Shown here piece by piece: positions 21,030 through 31,424 of a DNA stretch of 64,000 nucleotides (within the stretch, counting starts at the first letter, position 1; the number at the start of each line of letters is the position of its first letter). The position numbers were made by a program, and so were the translations under genes. The stretch is from Isoetes taiwanensis (taxonomy: Eukaryota > Streptophyta > Lycopodiopsida > Isoetales > Isoetaceae): assembly GCA_021234155.1 (NCBI GenBank), contig JAJEKV010000109.1, positions 1,593,736 through 1,657,735 of the forward strand, written 5' to 3'. The notes beneath the pieces are model-generated. The model was not told where the DNA came from, made no database searches, and worked only from the letters and a program-made list of their open reading frames with translations.

Positions 21030-21690
21030 AGGCATGCAGTTGTGCTGGATTGATGTGTAGAGGCCATATGTATTTCAAAATGATAAAAGAAGAATTTGGT
21101 ATTGCACCAATAGGAGATCATTACAATTGCATGATTGATCTTTTTGCACGTTCAGGGAAGTTGCATGAGGCATAATACTTGGTTGAAAATGCACCATGAT
21201 GCAGCGCTTGCAAGACCTATGGAGAGGTTGGCTTGCAAAACCTATGAAGAGGTTAGAATAGCATTCAGATGCTTTCAGCAATCGATCTATATCAATGCAC
21301 GAAATGCTGCTTGGTATGTTCTCATGGCACACATCTATGGAAATGCTGGCCTGTGGGATGAGGCGAATATAATCCTAATAGATAACATACCTTCTAGATT
21401 GAAAATTTGGCTCCTTCCCATCGTCAAAGTCTATGTGTTGACAGTTTGTGATCTTTCATGTCCTAAGGTCCCCTGTTGCATAAGGCCTTTTATGCCCTTA
21501 GTAGGAAGCTTAACCAATTCATGTGCTAAGCCATCTAAGTTGATGTTGTTTTCAAGGATGACTACTATGTTGGCAAATAAACTGAACACATTGTTTATGA
21601 ATTACTTTATACATACAAAAGTTTCCTTCGATCTAGGTCAATGTGCACTTCAACATATTAAAAATCTATCTGAGAGAGATTGCATATGTT
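21030..21690 (+). pseudogene. PPR protein, C-terminal PPR and E-domain fragment
   Basis: After an acceptor-like TTGTTAG the frame encodes CSCAGLMCRGHMYFKMIKEE and then DHYNCMIDLFARSGKLHEA (to about 21170), the last L/S-type PPR motifs of PLS-class proteins. A stop follows. The next frame gives ACKTYEEV and AAWYVLMAHIYGNAGLWDEA (about 21300-21370), the E-domain. Later frames retain HKAFYALSRKL-like remains, as expected before a DYW domain. Intact relatives bind organellar RNA and specify C-to-U editing sites. At least three frame breaks and in-frame stops make this a pseudogene. It follows the amine oxidase tail by only about 200 bp. Confidence 0.8.
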
Positions 21691-22155
21691 AAACACTAAA
21701 TCAATAGATCCACGAAGAAAAAGACTCTATAACATAATCAACTATAATCAAGAATACAACATAACGAGGTATAATATCGTCCACAATACAAAAATATGAA
21801 ATGGAACTCTAATTAACATCAACGATGATAAATAAAAACTCATAGAACCTCAACTTGTCCATTGAGCGGATTTTTGCAATTAATAATTGTCGGTTGTTTT
21901 CATGCATTGTGATGCTCTAATTTGCAATTATGTGATAGATCTATTATGATTCTATGGCTGCTTCCTAACGCAACATTTATGCAATCTAAAAATAGCATGA
22001 TTGAGCTGAAAACCAAGGAAACCATTACATGAAGAATATAATAATACCAATGTCGTCAACCCTCTTTTATATTAAATTTTAAGTTTAATCCCGACAAAAG
22101 CCTAGCAACGCTGGGCACTTTTTCTAGTTGATATAATAATGTTTTTTTCGGCATC
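21691..22155. other. AT-rich intergenic stretch
   Basis: No gene, hairpin cluster or element end seen. It ends where the GGCATCATGCCGCATTATTC phrase introduces the next module cluster. Confidence 0.5.
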
Positions 22156-22159
22156 ATGC

Positions 22160-22290
22160 CGCATTATTCTCCACCTGGGGGTGACGCTGTTTATTTCCAC
22201 CTTGAGGGTGATGCACATCTCTTTTCACATGGTTTTTTCTCTATCCGTGGAGTGACGCTCATCTCCACCCTATGGGTGATGCTATCGCCT
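22160..22290 (+). repeat. CCACC...GGTGAYGC hairpin-module cluster B
   Basis: Four modules in order (about 22170, 22195, 22240, 22262), one of them degenerate (CTATCCGTGGAGTGACGCT). The cluster is followed by a roughly 180-bp segment (to about 22465) repeated at about 22915-23085. Confidence 0.75.
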
Positions 22291-22481
22291 TTTTTGCAGT
22301 GTTCTTTTTTATGTGTATTCATCGCTCACATCATTGGGGTGCTTGTTGTTGTACAAACTGCTGCATCACTGCCATGAATGTTTGCTTCTCTCTAACCATT
22401 TACGGGTGTTTTTTAGGGTTCTCTGTTTTGCTTGCAGGTTTTACGCCGTCTTGCAGGGGCCCTTCTGTTTTCTCTTCGCCA

Positions 22482-22625
22482 TATTTGGGACCGGTTATCG
22501 GCGTCTTCTCACAGCAGCACTTCTTCCATTCTCGTTGCTTCCCTCCCTTCCCACCCTGCTGGGTGGGGGCGCGCCTCTCTTTTTCATCTATGTTTTGGTT
22601 CATGTACTCTTTGTTGTTGTCCACC
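22482..22625 (+). repeat. Direct repeat C, copy 2
   Basis: Diverged copy of 18702-18840, here without the TATA block upstream. It is followed by another hairpin module (CCACCTTGGGTG, about 22621). Confidence 0.8.
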
Positions 22626-22681
22626 TTGGGTGTTGCTATAATAATGTTTTTCTTTTTTCATCGGCATCATGCCGCATTATT

Positions 22682-22915
22682 CTCCACCTGCGGGTGATGC
22701 TGTTTATTTCCATCTCGAGGGTGACGCATAGTTCTTTTCACATGATTGTTCTCCACCCGTTGGGTGATGCTTTTCTCCACCCTACGGGCGATGCTATCTC
22801 CACCTGCTGGTGATGCTGTTTATATCCACCTCGAGGGCGACGCATATTTCTTTTCACATGATTGTTCTCCACCCGTTGGATGACGCTTTTCTCCACCCTA
22901 CAGGTGATGCTCTCT
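22682..22915 (+). repeat. CCACC...GGTGAYGC hairpin-module cluster C
   Basis: Eight modules in two successive sets of four. The sets are about 118 bp apart, and the inter-module spacers are also conserved (GTTTAT, TTCTTTTCACATGATTGTT). Confidence 0.8.
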
Positions 22916-23195
22916 CCTTTTCTGCTATGTTCTTCTTCTTATGTTTTTATCGCTCCTATCGTTGGGGGCTTGTTGTTGTGCAGCTTGCTTCATCACTGCC
23001 ATGCATGTTTGATTTTCTCTAACCATTCGCGGGTGTTTTTTAGGGTTCTTTGTGTTGCTTGCAGGTTTTACGCCATCTTCCGGAGTCCTGCTTTTTTTGG
23101 CTTCGCCATCAACCCATCTTCTTCGGTTCTCCAGGCAACACATTCAATGTTGTTGGCGACCATTTCTCATTAGGGTTTTCCTCGAAAACCCGAAA

Positions 23196-23270
23196 TCCCG
23201 AATGGAGAAGAGCCTTATATAATGGCTCGTCCCTGCCCAGAATGACGATCCGATGGCTCAGATCGATGCG
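23196..23270 (-). promoter_or_regulatory. TATA-containing block, right arm of the 75-bp inverted repeat
   Basis: Minus-strand counterpart of 18634-18708 with TATATAA at 23215-23221 (read on the minus strand). Downstream on the minus strand come ACCCTAA and GAGAAATGG near 23160-23175, followed by a short open frame with no recognised family. Confidence 0.5.
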
Positions 23271-23389
23271 AATAATGGAGCAAGGTGAGAGATAATGCTA
23301 GTATTAAAGATAAACTGGGGATTTTGAAGGATGCCCCTATCGATTGGAAGCTTCATTGAAGACACGTGGTACTCCATGCCTAAAGATCA

Positions 23390-23566
23390 TTCTAAAATGG
23401 GATGCCTAGATTGTCTAATTAATCTTCTAATATTCTATTTTGATGAAGAATGAAAAAAGAAAGGGGTCAGGGGAAGAGAATCCAAAAAGAAGGGAAATAT
23501 GAATTGTCTTCCTTTTGTCTATAGCTAATATCTATAGTATTTCCAACTAGTATAATTATGTTGTGA
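23390..23566 (+). repeat. Direct repeat D, copy 1 (about 175 bp)
   Basis: Begins TTCTAAAATGGGATGCCTAG and matches 24666-24840 with scattered differences. It flanks the LINE RT fragment on its left. Confidence 0.85.
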
Positions 23567-23769
23567 TTATATTTTAATTCTATGTTTATGTTTTAGTTAT
23601 CTAAACAATAGGATTTGCATCGTAAGACACTATTGTAATGCGAGGAGGCAAACAACAAAGACTTTGGATCTGACCTTAAGATCCATTCCCCCGTCTTGTT
23701 GTAACTCCATCCAACTCGTTACCCCAAGTCTACCATGCTGCTAGTTTTAGTGGCATACAACATTATGTT

Positions 23770-24660
23770 ACAACATGCATTTACGAGGGCATCCAGCTGC
23801 AAGCATATTTGGTGTTCATTACTGTGAAGAACAAGATCGAGCACATAATTCTTCTAGCACTTCAAACATTCTCTGCATGCCCCTGGTTTTTGTGGCCATC
23901 ATGCTCAAATCATCTGCGTATCGCATTATTGGTACCCTTGTTTCCCAAATACAGGGGCATCCATATCCCCTTGTTTTTCCTATGGATTCTTGGAGTGCAT
24001 TTATATATATCCCAAACAAGGTGGATGAAAGGGGGGCATCCCTGTTTCACATGTGTCACAGTTGATTTCTTTCCCTTTTTGTTCCATCTTAACATAAACT
24101 CTTTGGTATAGACGTGCAGTTGGTTCCACCAACACTTCAGGCACTTTTAAGTCCGTTAATATCTGCAACAACTTTTCCCTTAGTACTATATTGGATTCCT
24201 TTATGAAGTTATTCTGTCTCCTCATCTTTTCGATCAAAATTCTAAAAGTGATAGGTGGTCAGTTGTCGAATGTTCGTGTCTAAAACCTACCCATCCTTGT
24301 GCCCTCAATTGCCCTGATTCGGTCCAATGCTTGAGTTTGTTATCTAGAACCTTTCAAAACCACTTGGCAAAGATCCAGCTCACCATAGTTGTTCTCTTGT
24401 TACCTAGCTCCTCGCGACTACCCCCTTTGCGTAGAGGTATAACCCTGTTGTATCTCCATTTTTGTGGTATTCATGTGTGCACTACCTTATTGGAGATATC
24501 TGTTACTATCACTCCTATCACTGATTCCATATACTTTAGCATATATACTATCAGCTCATATAGGTCTGGCGCTTTATTATTAGACATCTTCTTCAATGTT
24601 GCTATAACTTCTTGGAGGGTGATTATTGGAGCTGCCCTTGTCCTATATAATCTCTCCAAG
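23770..24660 (-). pseudogene. LINE reverse transcriptase fragment, family distinct from the 2-9 kb LINE
   Basis: Minus strand, several frames. The encoded order is NNKAPDLYELIVYMLKYM (about 24590-24540), a PLRKGG / NKRTTMV block, THVKQGCPP (about 24055-24030), FGIYINALQE (about 24018-23985) and RYADDLSMMA (about 23930-23900), the catalytic YADD box. These are non-LTR RT motifs in the correct order. The first catalytic Asp region is damaged. Both the 5' part and the C-terminal part of the element are missing at this site. Confidence 0.8.
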
Positions 24661-24665
24661 TACTG

Positions 24666-24840
24666 TTCTAAAATGGGATGCCTAGATTGTGTAAATCATC
24701 TAATATTCTATCGGATGAAGAGTGAGAAAAAAAATAGGTCAGAGGAAGGGAACCAAAAAAAGAGGAAACATATGAGTTGTCTTTCCTTCTGTCTATTAAC
24801 TAACAATTATAGTATTTCCAATTATTATAATAGAATTTGT
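24666..24840 (+). repeat. Direct repeat D, copy 2
   Basis: Starts within about 6 bp of the truncated 5' end of the minus-strand LINE RT fragment. Same sequence block as 23390-23566. Confidence 0.85.
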
Positions 24841-25140
24841 TGAGACATTGCAGCTCAATTATAACTCAAAATGTTGCCACGTATATTTGTTGGTTAAGAG
24901 CTGGGGGTGAAATAGCAGCTATTGGCATGGACAGAGATATAGACATCGGGGTTATACATAGGGGACGTCGCAAGGATCTTTCCATGGACAGTATATTGGC
25001 ATCTTAAACAACAATAGTTAAGTTGATATGAAATGACTCGGGGTGGGAATCTATGCATTGCTTAAAAAGATGGAAAAGAGCATTGTGTTAGTGGCTAAGG
25101 GTCAAAAGTATTATCAAATGATCAAAGTAGAATGTGGCAT
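24841..25140. other. Short unassigned spacer
   Basis: No gene seen. Confidence 0.5.
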
Positions 25141-26760
25141 TCAACCACCATAGTTATATATTTGTTCTGGTAGCACTGGGGAGGATTCGTTGCCCGTGAG
25201 TTTATGAATGAGATCCGCTATAGCAGGGAGTCCAAGAATGAAGGTTGTATAATAATTTACCTTGCCAAGGAATGAGCGTGTTTCCTTTATGTTTGAAGGT
25301 GCTTGAGCTTTGAGCACGCAGCTGATTTTTGCAGGATCCGTGGTAATACCATCTTTACTCACAACATGGCCAAGAAGGACACCTAAAAGTGACACAGAAA
25401 GTGCACTTTTTTGCATTCAGACTAATGCCAGCTTCATCAAATTTTTGAAAAACTAGCTTCAATTTGTCAAGATGATCATCCATGGAGCTATAAGCCGAAA
25501 AATCATCCTGGAAGACTTGTAGAAAAGCATTATCTTTCATTTAATCCTGAAAAACAGAAAGCATAATGCGTTGAAAAATAGAGGGAGAGTTGGATAATCC
25601 AAAAGGCATCACTTTGTAGACAAAAGTGCCCCACGGCGTGGTTAATGTAGTTTTTAATTGATCTTTTGCTTTGATAGAAATTTGATTGTAGTCAGAGAAT
25701 CCATCCATGAAGGAGTACATCTCATGGCCTACTACTTCCTCAAGAACTTGATCTGTGAAGGGTAGCGAAAAATGATCTCGTTCCGTGGCCATATTGAGCT
25801 TTCGATGATCCACGCAAACGCGTATTTTGCCATTATGCTTGAGAGCAATAATGATTGGGCTCATCCACTCAGAATGTTTGACCTCATAAATAAGTCCAAC
25901 AGCCAGAAGTTTATCTATTTCTGCTTTGACACGGTCGCAATAATTGGGGTTGAGCCTGTACTGTCATTACTAGATTGGGCGTGCATTTGGTTTGGCAGGA
26001 ATAGCGAGTTCCCCCAATTCTTTCTTGATACCTCTTAAGTCTTTGTAACTCCATGCAAAGATGTGTTTGAATTTATTGAAGAGAGTGAGAACACGAGCTT
26101 TATAAGTTTTGGGGAGATTAGCAGCTAGCCGGATTGGTTGGTTGTCTCCTAATTCAATGACTTCAACTTCTGGAATTTGAATATGCGGGATGACCTCTGT
26201 GTCTGTGATGGTGTGAGCATGAGTTGAAATACCACGGGTGGTTCTGCACTCAGGGTAGAGAAAAAAAGAGGTGGTTGAGTGGTGTCAATTAAGGGTTGCT
26301 TCATAATGGCAGTTACATCAACAATATTTTGAGGAGTGTCATCATCAGGAAAGATGTCAACATGCTGAATGCGATTGCAAGGCGTAAGATAAGGATCCAG
26401 CAAGGTAGCCACAGTGTGGTCTTGATCAAGACTCATATCGCCCCAAGGATCAACATACTCGGGGTAGGAAGATAAAGGTAGACCAGCTGCAGGAGCTTGA
26501 ACTTGATAAGTATTTTGAAGCTCGTCTGAATTACTATCAGAGAGTGATGGTTCCGCGTGTTCTACGGAGATGAGTTTACCAGTTTCGAGATCCATCATGG
26601 CATTTAATGTCCATCAGTGATGACCAGTTGATCAATAGCTCAATAGTGAATGCTTTTAGCCTGGCGGAGAAAAGGTCGTCCAACCAGCATTTCATAATCG
26701 CCTGGGTCCTCGCCAGCTTTCCAAAGAAGTTATGGCCGCACTCCCCGGAGGCCGTCATTT
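25141..26760 (-). pseudogene. Ty3/Gypsy retrotransposon pol fragment (protease end and reverse transcriptase)
   Basis: Minus strand. Upstream part (26760-26149): LLINWSSLMDIKC-like and acidic linker sequence, as between protease and RT. RT proper: SPIIIALKHNGKIRVCVDHR (25864-25805), YSFMDGFSDYNQISI (about 25715-25670), TPWGTFVYKVMPFGLSNSPS (about 25645-25585) and VFQDDFSAYS (about 25515-25485, the double Asp of the active site). LLGHVVSKDGI and the RSFLGKVNYYTTFI block (25380-25230) follow. Three frames are used, so it is not functional. No RNase H, integrase or LTR is recognised to the left of 25140, so the element is truncated. Confidence 0.88.
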
Positions 26761-27128
26761 GTCTGGTCTGGCTCTCTCCTTTGACTGTGGCGTGGACTTC
26801 TGTGTGGCTTTCGACAGAGGCGTGGGTCTGCTACCTGACGCTTGACCTGGTCCCTTATTTCTGCCCTGCGTGGAACTTAGGAATAGTCTTGTGCCTGGTG
26901 GTATAGGACTAACAGTCTTAGGTAAGATCTTAGGTAAAACAAATTCTGCACGTGTAATTCATGCATTACTCAAGATGCAAGTAGAATGTAATATTTGTTG
27001 TCAAATGATATAAGAAAACTGTATTGCATAGTAGTGGTACCTATAACAATGTTGATTGATCAATTCATATATGTAGTGAAAAGAATTTGTGATAAATTGA
27101 AAAGCATTCATCATGTCCACTTTATGTC
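26761..27128. other. Unassigned flank of the Gypsy fragment
   Basis: One plus-strand frame (26607-26906) rich in W, L and V overlaps the Gypsy piece in antisense and shows no family motif. I treat it as chance. Confidence 0.4.
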
Positions 27129-27242
27129 TATTAAGAAATGAAATAATTTAAGCAAAGACAGATGCCATTGACATTTAATCTGCAGAGCAGTCTATAAAAT
27201 TACATTCAAATGTCTTTCTTGGGTATAACAGTATCAGACTAT
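27129..27242 (+). repeat. Left copy of a 114-bp duplication flanking a LINE fragment
   Basis: Runs from TATTAAGAAATGAAATAAT to ATCAGACTAT. The same block resumes exactly at the LINE's 3' end (27847-27882), is interrupted by a small LTR element, and ends at 28291-28371. Confidence 0.8.
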
Positions 27243-27846
27243 AGAGATCTGTTTCTTGGGTATAGAGATCTGATGGAATGGTGTGAGAGATGGAACATTA
27301 GAGAACAAGATTGGCCAGATACAGATGTTGGCATTCGCGAATTAGTCCAAACAAAAGTTGTGGATCAGATGTGGCAGAAACAAGGGACAAGGTTTACATT
27401 TTACAAGAACGAAGTTAATCCCATGTTAGTCTACTCTGACCAGGATTACATTAGATCCCATATTTCCAAAAGGGCGAGAAGAGTTATAGCAAAATACAGA
27501 ACTAGCTCTCACAACTTGAAGATTGAAACTGGACGTTGGCATAATATTCCCAGGGAAGATCGATTGTACACACTATGCAACTCAGGTGAGGTTGAGGATG
27601 AATCTCATGTTTTTCTTATCTGTAGCTGCTATCAAGGAATTCGGGAGAAACACCATATTGACAAAACAAACTTTTTTTCGCTTATGCAAATTGATCCTAA
27701 TAGATTGGGGGATTTCTTAGTGGAAGTTGATAATCATAGACAACTTCTATTGGAAGTAAAATGAATTCATTGTATTTGCTGCTTCATGGCCCATTAGGGT
27801 CTCAAGAAGCATGATTAATAAATTCATTTATTTATTTATTTATATT
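27243..27846 (+). pseudogene. 5'-truncated LINE, C-terminal ORF2 end
   Basis: The open frame to 27764 encodes the C-terminal zinc-binding end of a non-LTR ORF2: RARRVIAKYRTSSHNLKIET and GRW, then YTLCNSGEVEDESHVFLICS, the usual CxxC...H...C arrangement. The last 80 bp contain (ATTT)n microsatellite sequence (about 27825-27845), a common LINE tail. The RT is absent, as expected for 5' truncation. The protein style matches the RT fragment at 23770-24660 better than the 2-9 kb LINE, so both may come from one family. An upstream ATG at 27210 lies inside the flanking duplication and is not the element's own start. Confidence 0.8.
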
Positions 27847-27882
27847 TATTAAGAAATGAAATAATCTAAGCAAAGACAGATG
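27847..27882 (+). repeat. Right duplication, first part
   Basis: TATTAAGAAATGAAATAAT...GACAGATG, matching 27129-27164, then interrupted. Confidence 0.8.
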
Positions 27883-28290
27883 TCTGTTATGCACTAGCAC
27901 CTCTAGTGATAACCAACACACCAAAAGGGCGGGTCCTTCAAGGAAATCCATACCCCACAGACCATATCAATTCCTCCCCTTCCTCGAGATACTTGCCCTC
28001 AAGCATGTGGAACACACCAATGTTGCCACGAGAATTGAACCTTAGCTCTGATACCAAATGTTATGTCACTAGCACCTCTAGTGATAACCAACACACCAAA
28101 AGGGCAGATCCTTCATGAGCCCCAACATCTACGAGGCTTTATCTCATACCCCCAGGCACTCAGACCATATCAATTCCTCCTCCCCTCGAGATGCTTGCCC
28201 TCAAGCATGTGGAACACTCAAAAAAATCATTATTCAATGGGCCCCAACCTTTCCAAGGCTTTATCCCATGCCCGACAGACCATATCAATG
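27883..28290 (-). mobile_element. Miniature LTR element (TRIM/SMART-like) with initiator-Met primer site
   Basis: Two direct repeats, 27885-28014 (130 bp) and 28059-28216 (158 bp), both start TGTTATG and end GGAACA (TGTT...AACA termini). Between them lie only 44 bp, containing GCTCTGATACCA (28045-28056), the complement of the plant initiator-Met primer-binding site TGGTATCAGAGC. Orientation is therefore minus. A third partial LTR-like piece lies at 28217-28290. It interrupts the duplication copied intact at 27129-27242, which gives the empty site. No polypurine tract is obvious and the target duplication is at most ATG. It could also be a collapsed LTR retrotransposon. Confidence 0.65.
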
Positions 28291-28371
28291 CCATTGACAT
28301 TTAATGTGCAGAGCAGTCCATAAAACTACATCATTCAAATGTCTTTTTTGGGCATAACAATATCAGACTAT
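28291..28371 (+). repeat. Right duplication, second part
   Basis: Continues from CCATTGACATTTAAT to ATCAGACTAT, matching 27165-27242. Confidence 0.8.
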
Positions 28372-28867
28372 GGCATTGGTTTGAACACCCTTTTTTTTAC
28401 CCTTCGAAGTATATGTTGTTGTTGTGAAATACAGATCCAGAAGAACACATTTATTGTAGTGATTAACAAACCCCATCTGCAGGGCGCATATCGCTACACT
28501 TCGCGTACTTTGCGCGTAATGCATTTATCGTGCATGCGATACTTGCCCTTACGCTTCAGAAAAATGGAGTTTCGTGATAAAGCACCGGCCAAATCACATA
28601 TACCAGTAATCCCTTTGGAATATGTCTACCATCGCGTCCACTTATGTCTATTAAGAAATGAATTTTAATGCATGTTACCGTGATGCTGCCATTATTTATT
28701 TAATGCGCATTTAATGTTTTATTCTGCTTAAATGCACACAAAGTACGCATAGATACTACTTGCCTGCGCCAAAATTTGTTGAATGAGTTCTTCAGGTGAT
28801 GTTACCGCTTCATACCTGATACTCCATACCAGCAATCCCTTTGAATATAAACATCAATGGCCGCCCA

Positions 28868-28985
28868 CTGCGCCCATTAAGAAACAGCGAATGGGCTGGA
28901 AAGATGTATATTGACATTTAATGTGCGAGCGTTCCATAAACTCATATCAAGTCTAAAATGTTGAGCATAACCATATCGTGACTAT
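28868..28985 (+). repeat. Third, decayed copy of the 114-bp block
   Basis: CCCATTAAGAAACAGCGAATG ... TTGACATTTAATGTGC ... GAGCATAACCATATC follows the order of the block at 27129-27242 with many changes. Confidence 0.55.
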
Positions 28986-28989
28986 AAGA

Positions 28990-29999
28990 ATTCTTCGTAC
29001 AGTAATATCTAGTTATGATGGCTGTATGTGCATTCGCTAAGATAAATCAAGAAATACATTCTTCTCCGGAATATATCATGAGATATTTACCTTACGAACA
29101 AATCCTAAAATAGGGTCATATATTGGTACGTAGATACCTCAACAAAACGGTCACATATTTGGAACGATGGCAAAAACTTCGAGAGATAATCCTCTGCTCC
29201 CGAGAAATGAATATTTAAGCACAACTTTAGTATGCGCCGGTACTTGTTTGATTAGAGTTCAGCAGCATAGCGGAACCAAGAGCAGGTATTAACTAAAATC
29301 CATCCTCTGAGCTTACAACCTTACAAACATATCGATTGCACGTATGATTATGAGTTCTTAGCATAATAGTGAGAGAACCGATTAGCAGAAAGTCCATCTA
29401 TCCACACCATACAACACATTTGCTCTACATTTCAATTGAGTTTCCCCAAATGCGTACTAATTCATATAATCCATTATCCATAAGTATCTTTACGGATTCT
29501 GATCATCAAAACATATTGTTCTAGACCTTTAAGCACAGAAATGGTAGAAAGAAAAGAAGAAACCCGACAAGTAAGAAGACCAGATAGAATAAATGCCTTT
29601 GCTTGAAACGACCTTTGCGTCATAAACTAGATTTTCACAAATATGTTTCACTTTATAGGCATCACATTGCCTTTTTAGTGTGTTTTTGATCAAAGAAATA
29701 AGATAAGCATCGAGAATATGCGGTCTCACTTTTGAAGCAAAGACATATTGTTTTGAAACAAAGAACAATATTACCATGTTAGTGGCTGCGAAAATCGAGA
29801 AAAGCTGCCCTAATATTTGCTTCAAGATCGGCTTCCTACAATACTTGATTCTTCAAAAGCTTTGCCAAATTTCTTGCTATGACTTGTGCAATTTATGCTT
29901 CAAGATAAGAATGACAAATCAGGTGGGCGGAGACAGCCCCTTCCTTGATCCTTGCTTCCCTAGCGCTTGTGCACAGCGTGGCGCCAGAAAGCCATTCCC
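28990..29999. other. No recognisable gene
   Basis: Mixed composition. The longest frame (29825-29529, minus) reads as hydrophobic low-complexity protein with no family motif. Confidence 0.45.
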
Positions 30000-30732
30000 C
30001 CTCTCACCACACCCATTAGAGCATCTTAAAGGTAGTAGAGATGCAAAACAAGCTGGTAAGGTTGATCATAGACAGATGAAGGCGGGAGCTTGGGCACGAG
30101 AAGAAGACTAAGCGGATACTTTCGAAACACCACGAATACCTCGATAAAGCTATGAAGCTTCCTTATCGGGGAGCAGGATGCGTAATTTTTGAACATTGAG
30201 CTTAAGTCCACTCTTCACCACTATACAATCTGGTAAAGGCACATATCCTCGGGTCATTCATGATGGAGTGTGAGATATGAACCCTAAGTCCAGCTGCCAT
30301 TGCCACTAGAAATTGATGAGCCATTAGATCAAAATAAAGATTGGGTATCAAGTACCAACAAGGCATCTTTAATGCGCGAATCATATATGATGTAAAACCA
30401 GGAGAGTAATACTGGTACATTATAATATTTTCCACCAAGTGGATCAATCCCTCTTGACACCAAATAGTCCACTGCATCACTACTATCAAACATAATAAAA
30501 ACAAAGTTTTTTGCCAACTACTTGCTGGACCGAAAGGGAGGAAGGCGTCTCAAAAGCCGAGATAACCAAATACGGAACCGTCTCGATAAAATGCCAAGAA
30601 TTTGCCACAGGAGGGATAAGTTCTAGAAGCACATAATATGAGCTTCTTGGTCCACCTCAAACACACAAGAATACTAGAAGCTTGAACTTCCATTCTAACT
30701 GACCACGGTGGTAAATATGTCATCACAGGCAA
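30000..30732 (-). pseudogene. LINE ORF1-like (DUF4283-type) remnant
   Basis: Minus-strand frames give KFLAFYRDGSVFGYLGF (30610-30550), AKNFVFIMFDSSDAVDYLVS (about 30515-30450) and then WYLIPNLYFDLMAHQFLVAM (about 30355-30295). The order (inserted strand, hydrophobic core, PNLxxxxW-like helix) resembles the DUF4283 region of plant LINE ORF1. A stop and at least one frameshift are present. I am only moderately sure; it could be another retroelement gag. Confidence 0.4.
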
Positions 30733-31367
30733 TTGTTATTGGGTGGCTCTATCCCAGAGACTTTATTCATCAAGATTGTCGACAACTCATCCTTACTTCA
30801 TTCAGACAACACCTGTAAAGCAACTGCTATCTTTCCCTTTCTAGATGCACTAGATATTTCTTTATAAAGCCAATCACTAAATCTTTGATATGAGAATTTT
30901 GTAGCAGAATCAGATGACTTCGAAGCACCATCACCTACCTGCAACTAAGAAACTACATTAGGAGTAGAAACTATACCTGTTTGATGTAAATACCCATTAA
31001 CTTCCGGCTCCTTTTCATGATTACTCGCAGTGCCTTGCAAAGGAGGAAAATCTCTGTCTTCAAGAACCACTAGAGCAACCATTACCAAAGGCAAAGAACT
31101 TCTAATGAAATTATTTACCTCCTTTTTAACAGCTGGGGGAGTCCATGTCTCCTGGCTGGTGGTGGACTCACAGCGCCATTTGCGGCTGCCTTGAATCTTT
31201 TGTAACAATATATGTCTTCTCCGTACTGACTAAAAGTGGTAGAAATAAAAACAAACCCAAAGGAAGTGACAAAGAGCTTTCAGAACAAGCTTTCCAAGGA
31301 ACTACTGGTTATGTATGAGATTGAGGATCGTATACAACAGGCAACAATAAACGGGGTAGCAAACAAA

Positions 31368-31424
31368 GACACACCACATTCATTCTGAAGATCAAGCAAG
31401 ATGCAGCAAGGCCAAAAGCAGATG
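31368..31424 (+). repeat. Left arm of a 57-bp inverted repeat
   Basis: About 86% complementary to 31887-31944, with a 462-bp interior; possibly a small inverted-repeat (MITE-like) element. Confidence 0.6.

Noticed and set aside
18230-22915. Hairpin modules as rho-independent terminators or bacterial REP sequences
   Set aside because: No following T-tract in most copies, and the genome context is eukaryotic.
26607-26906. 99-codon plus-strand frame antisense to the Gypsy fragment
   Set aside because: Partly the complement of the Gypsy pol linker; no family motif.
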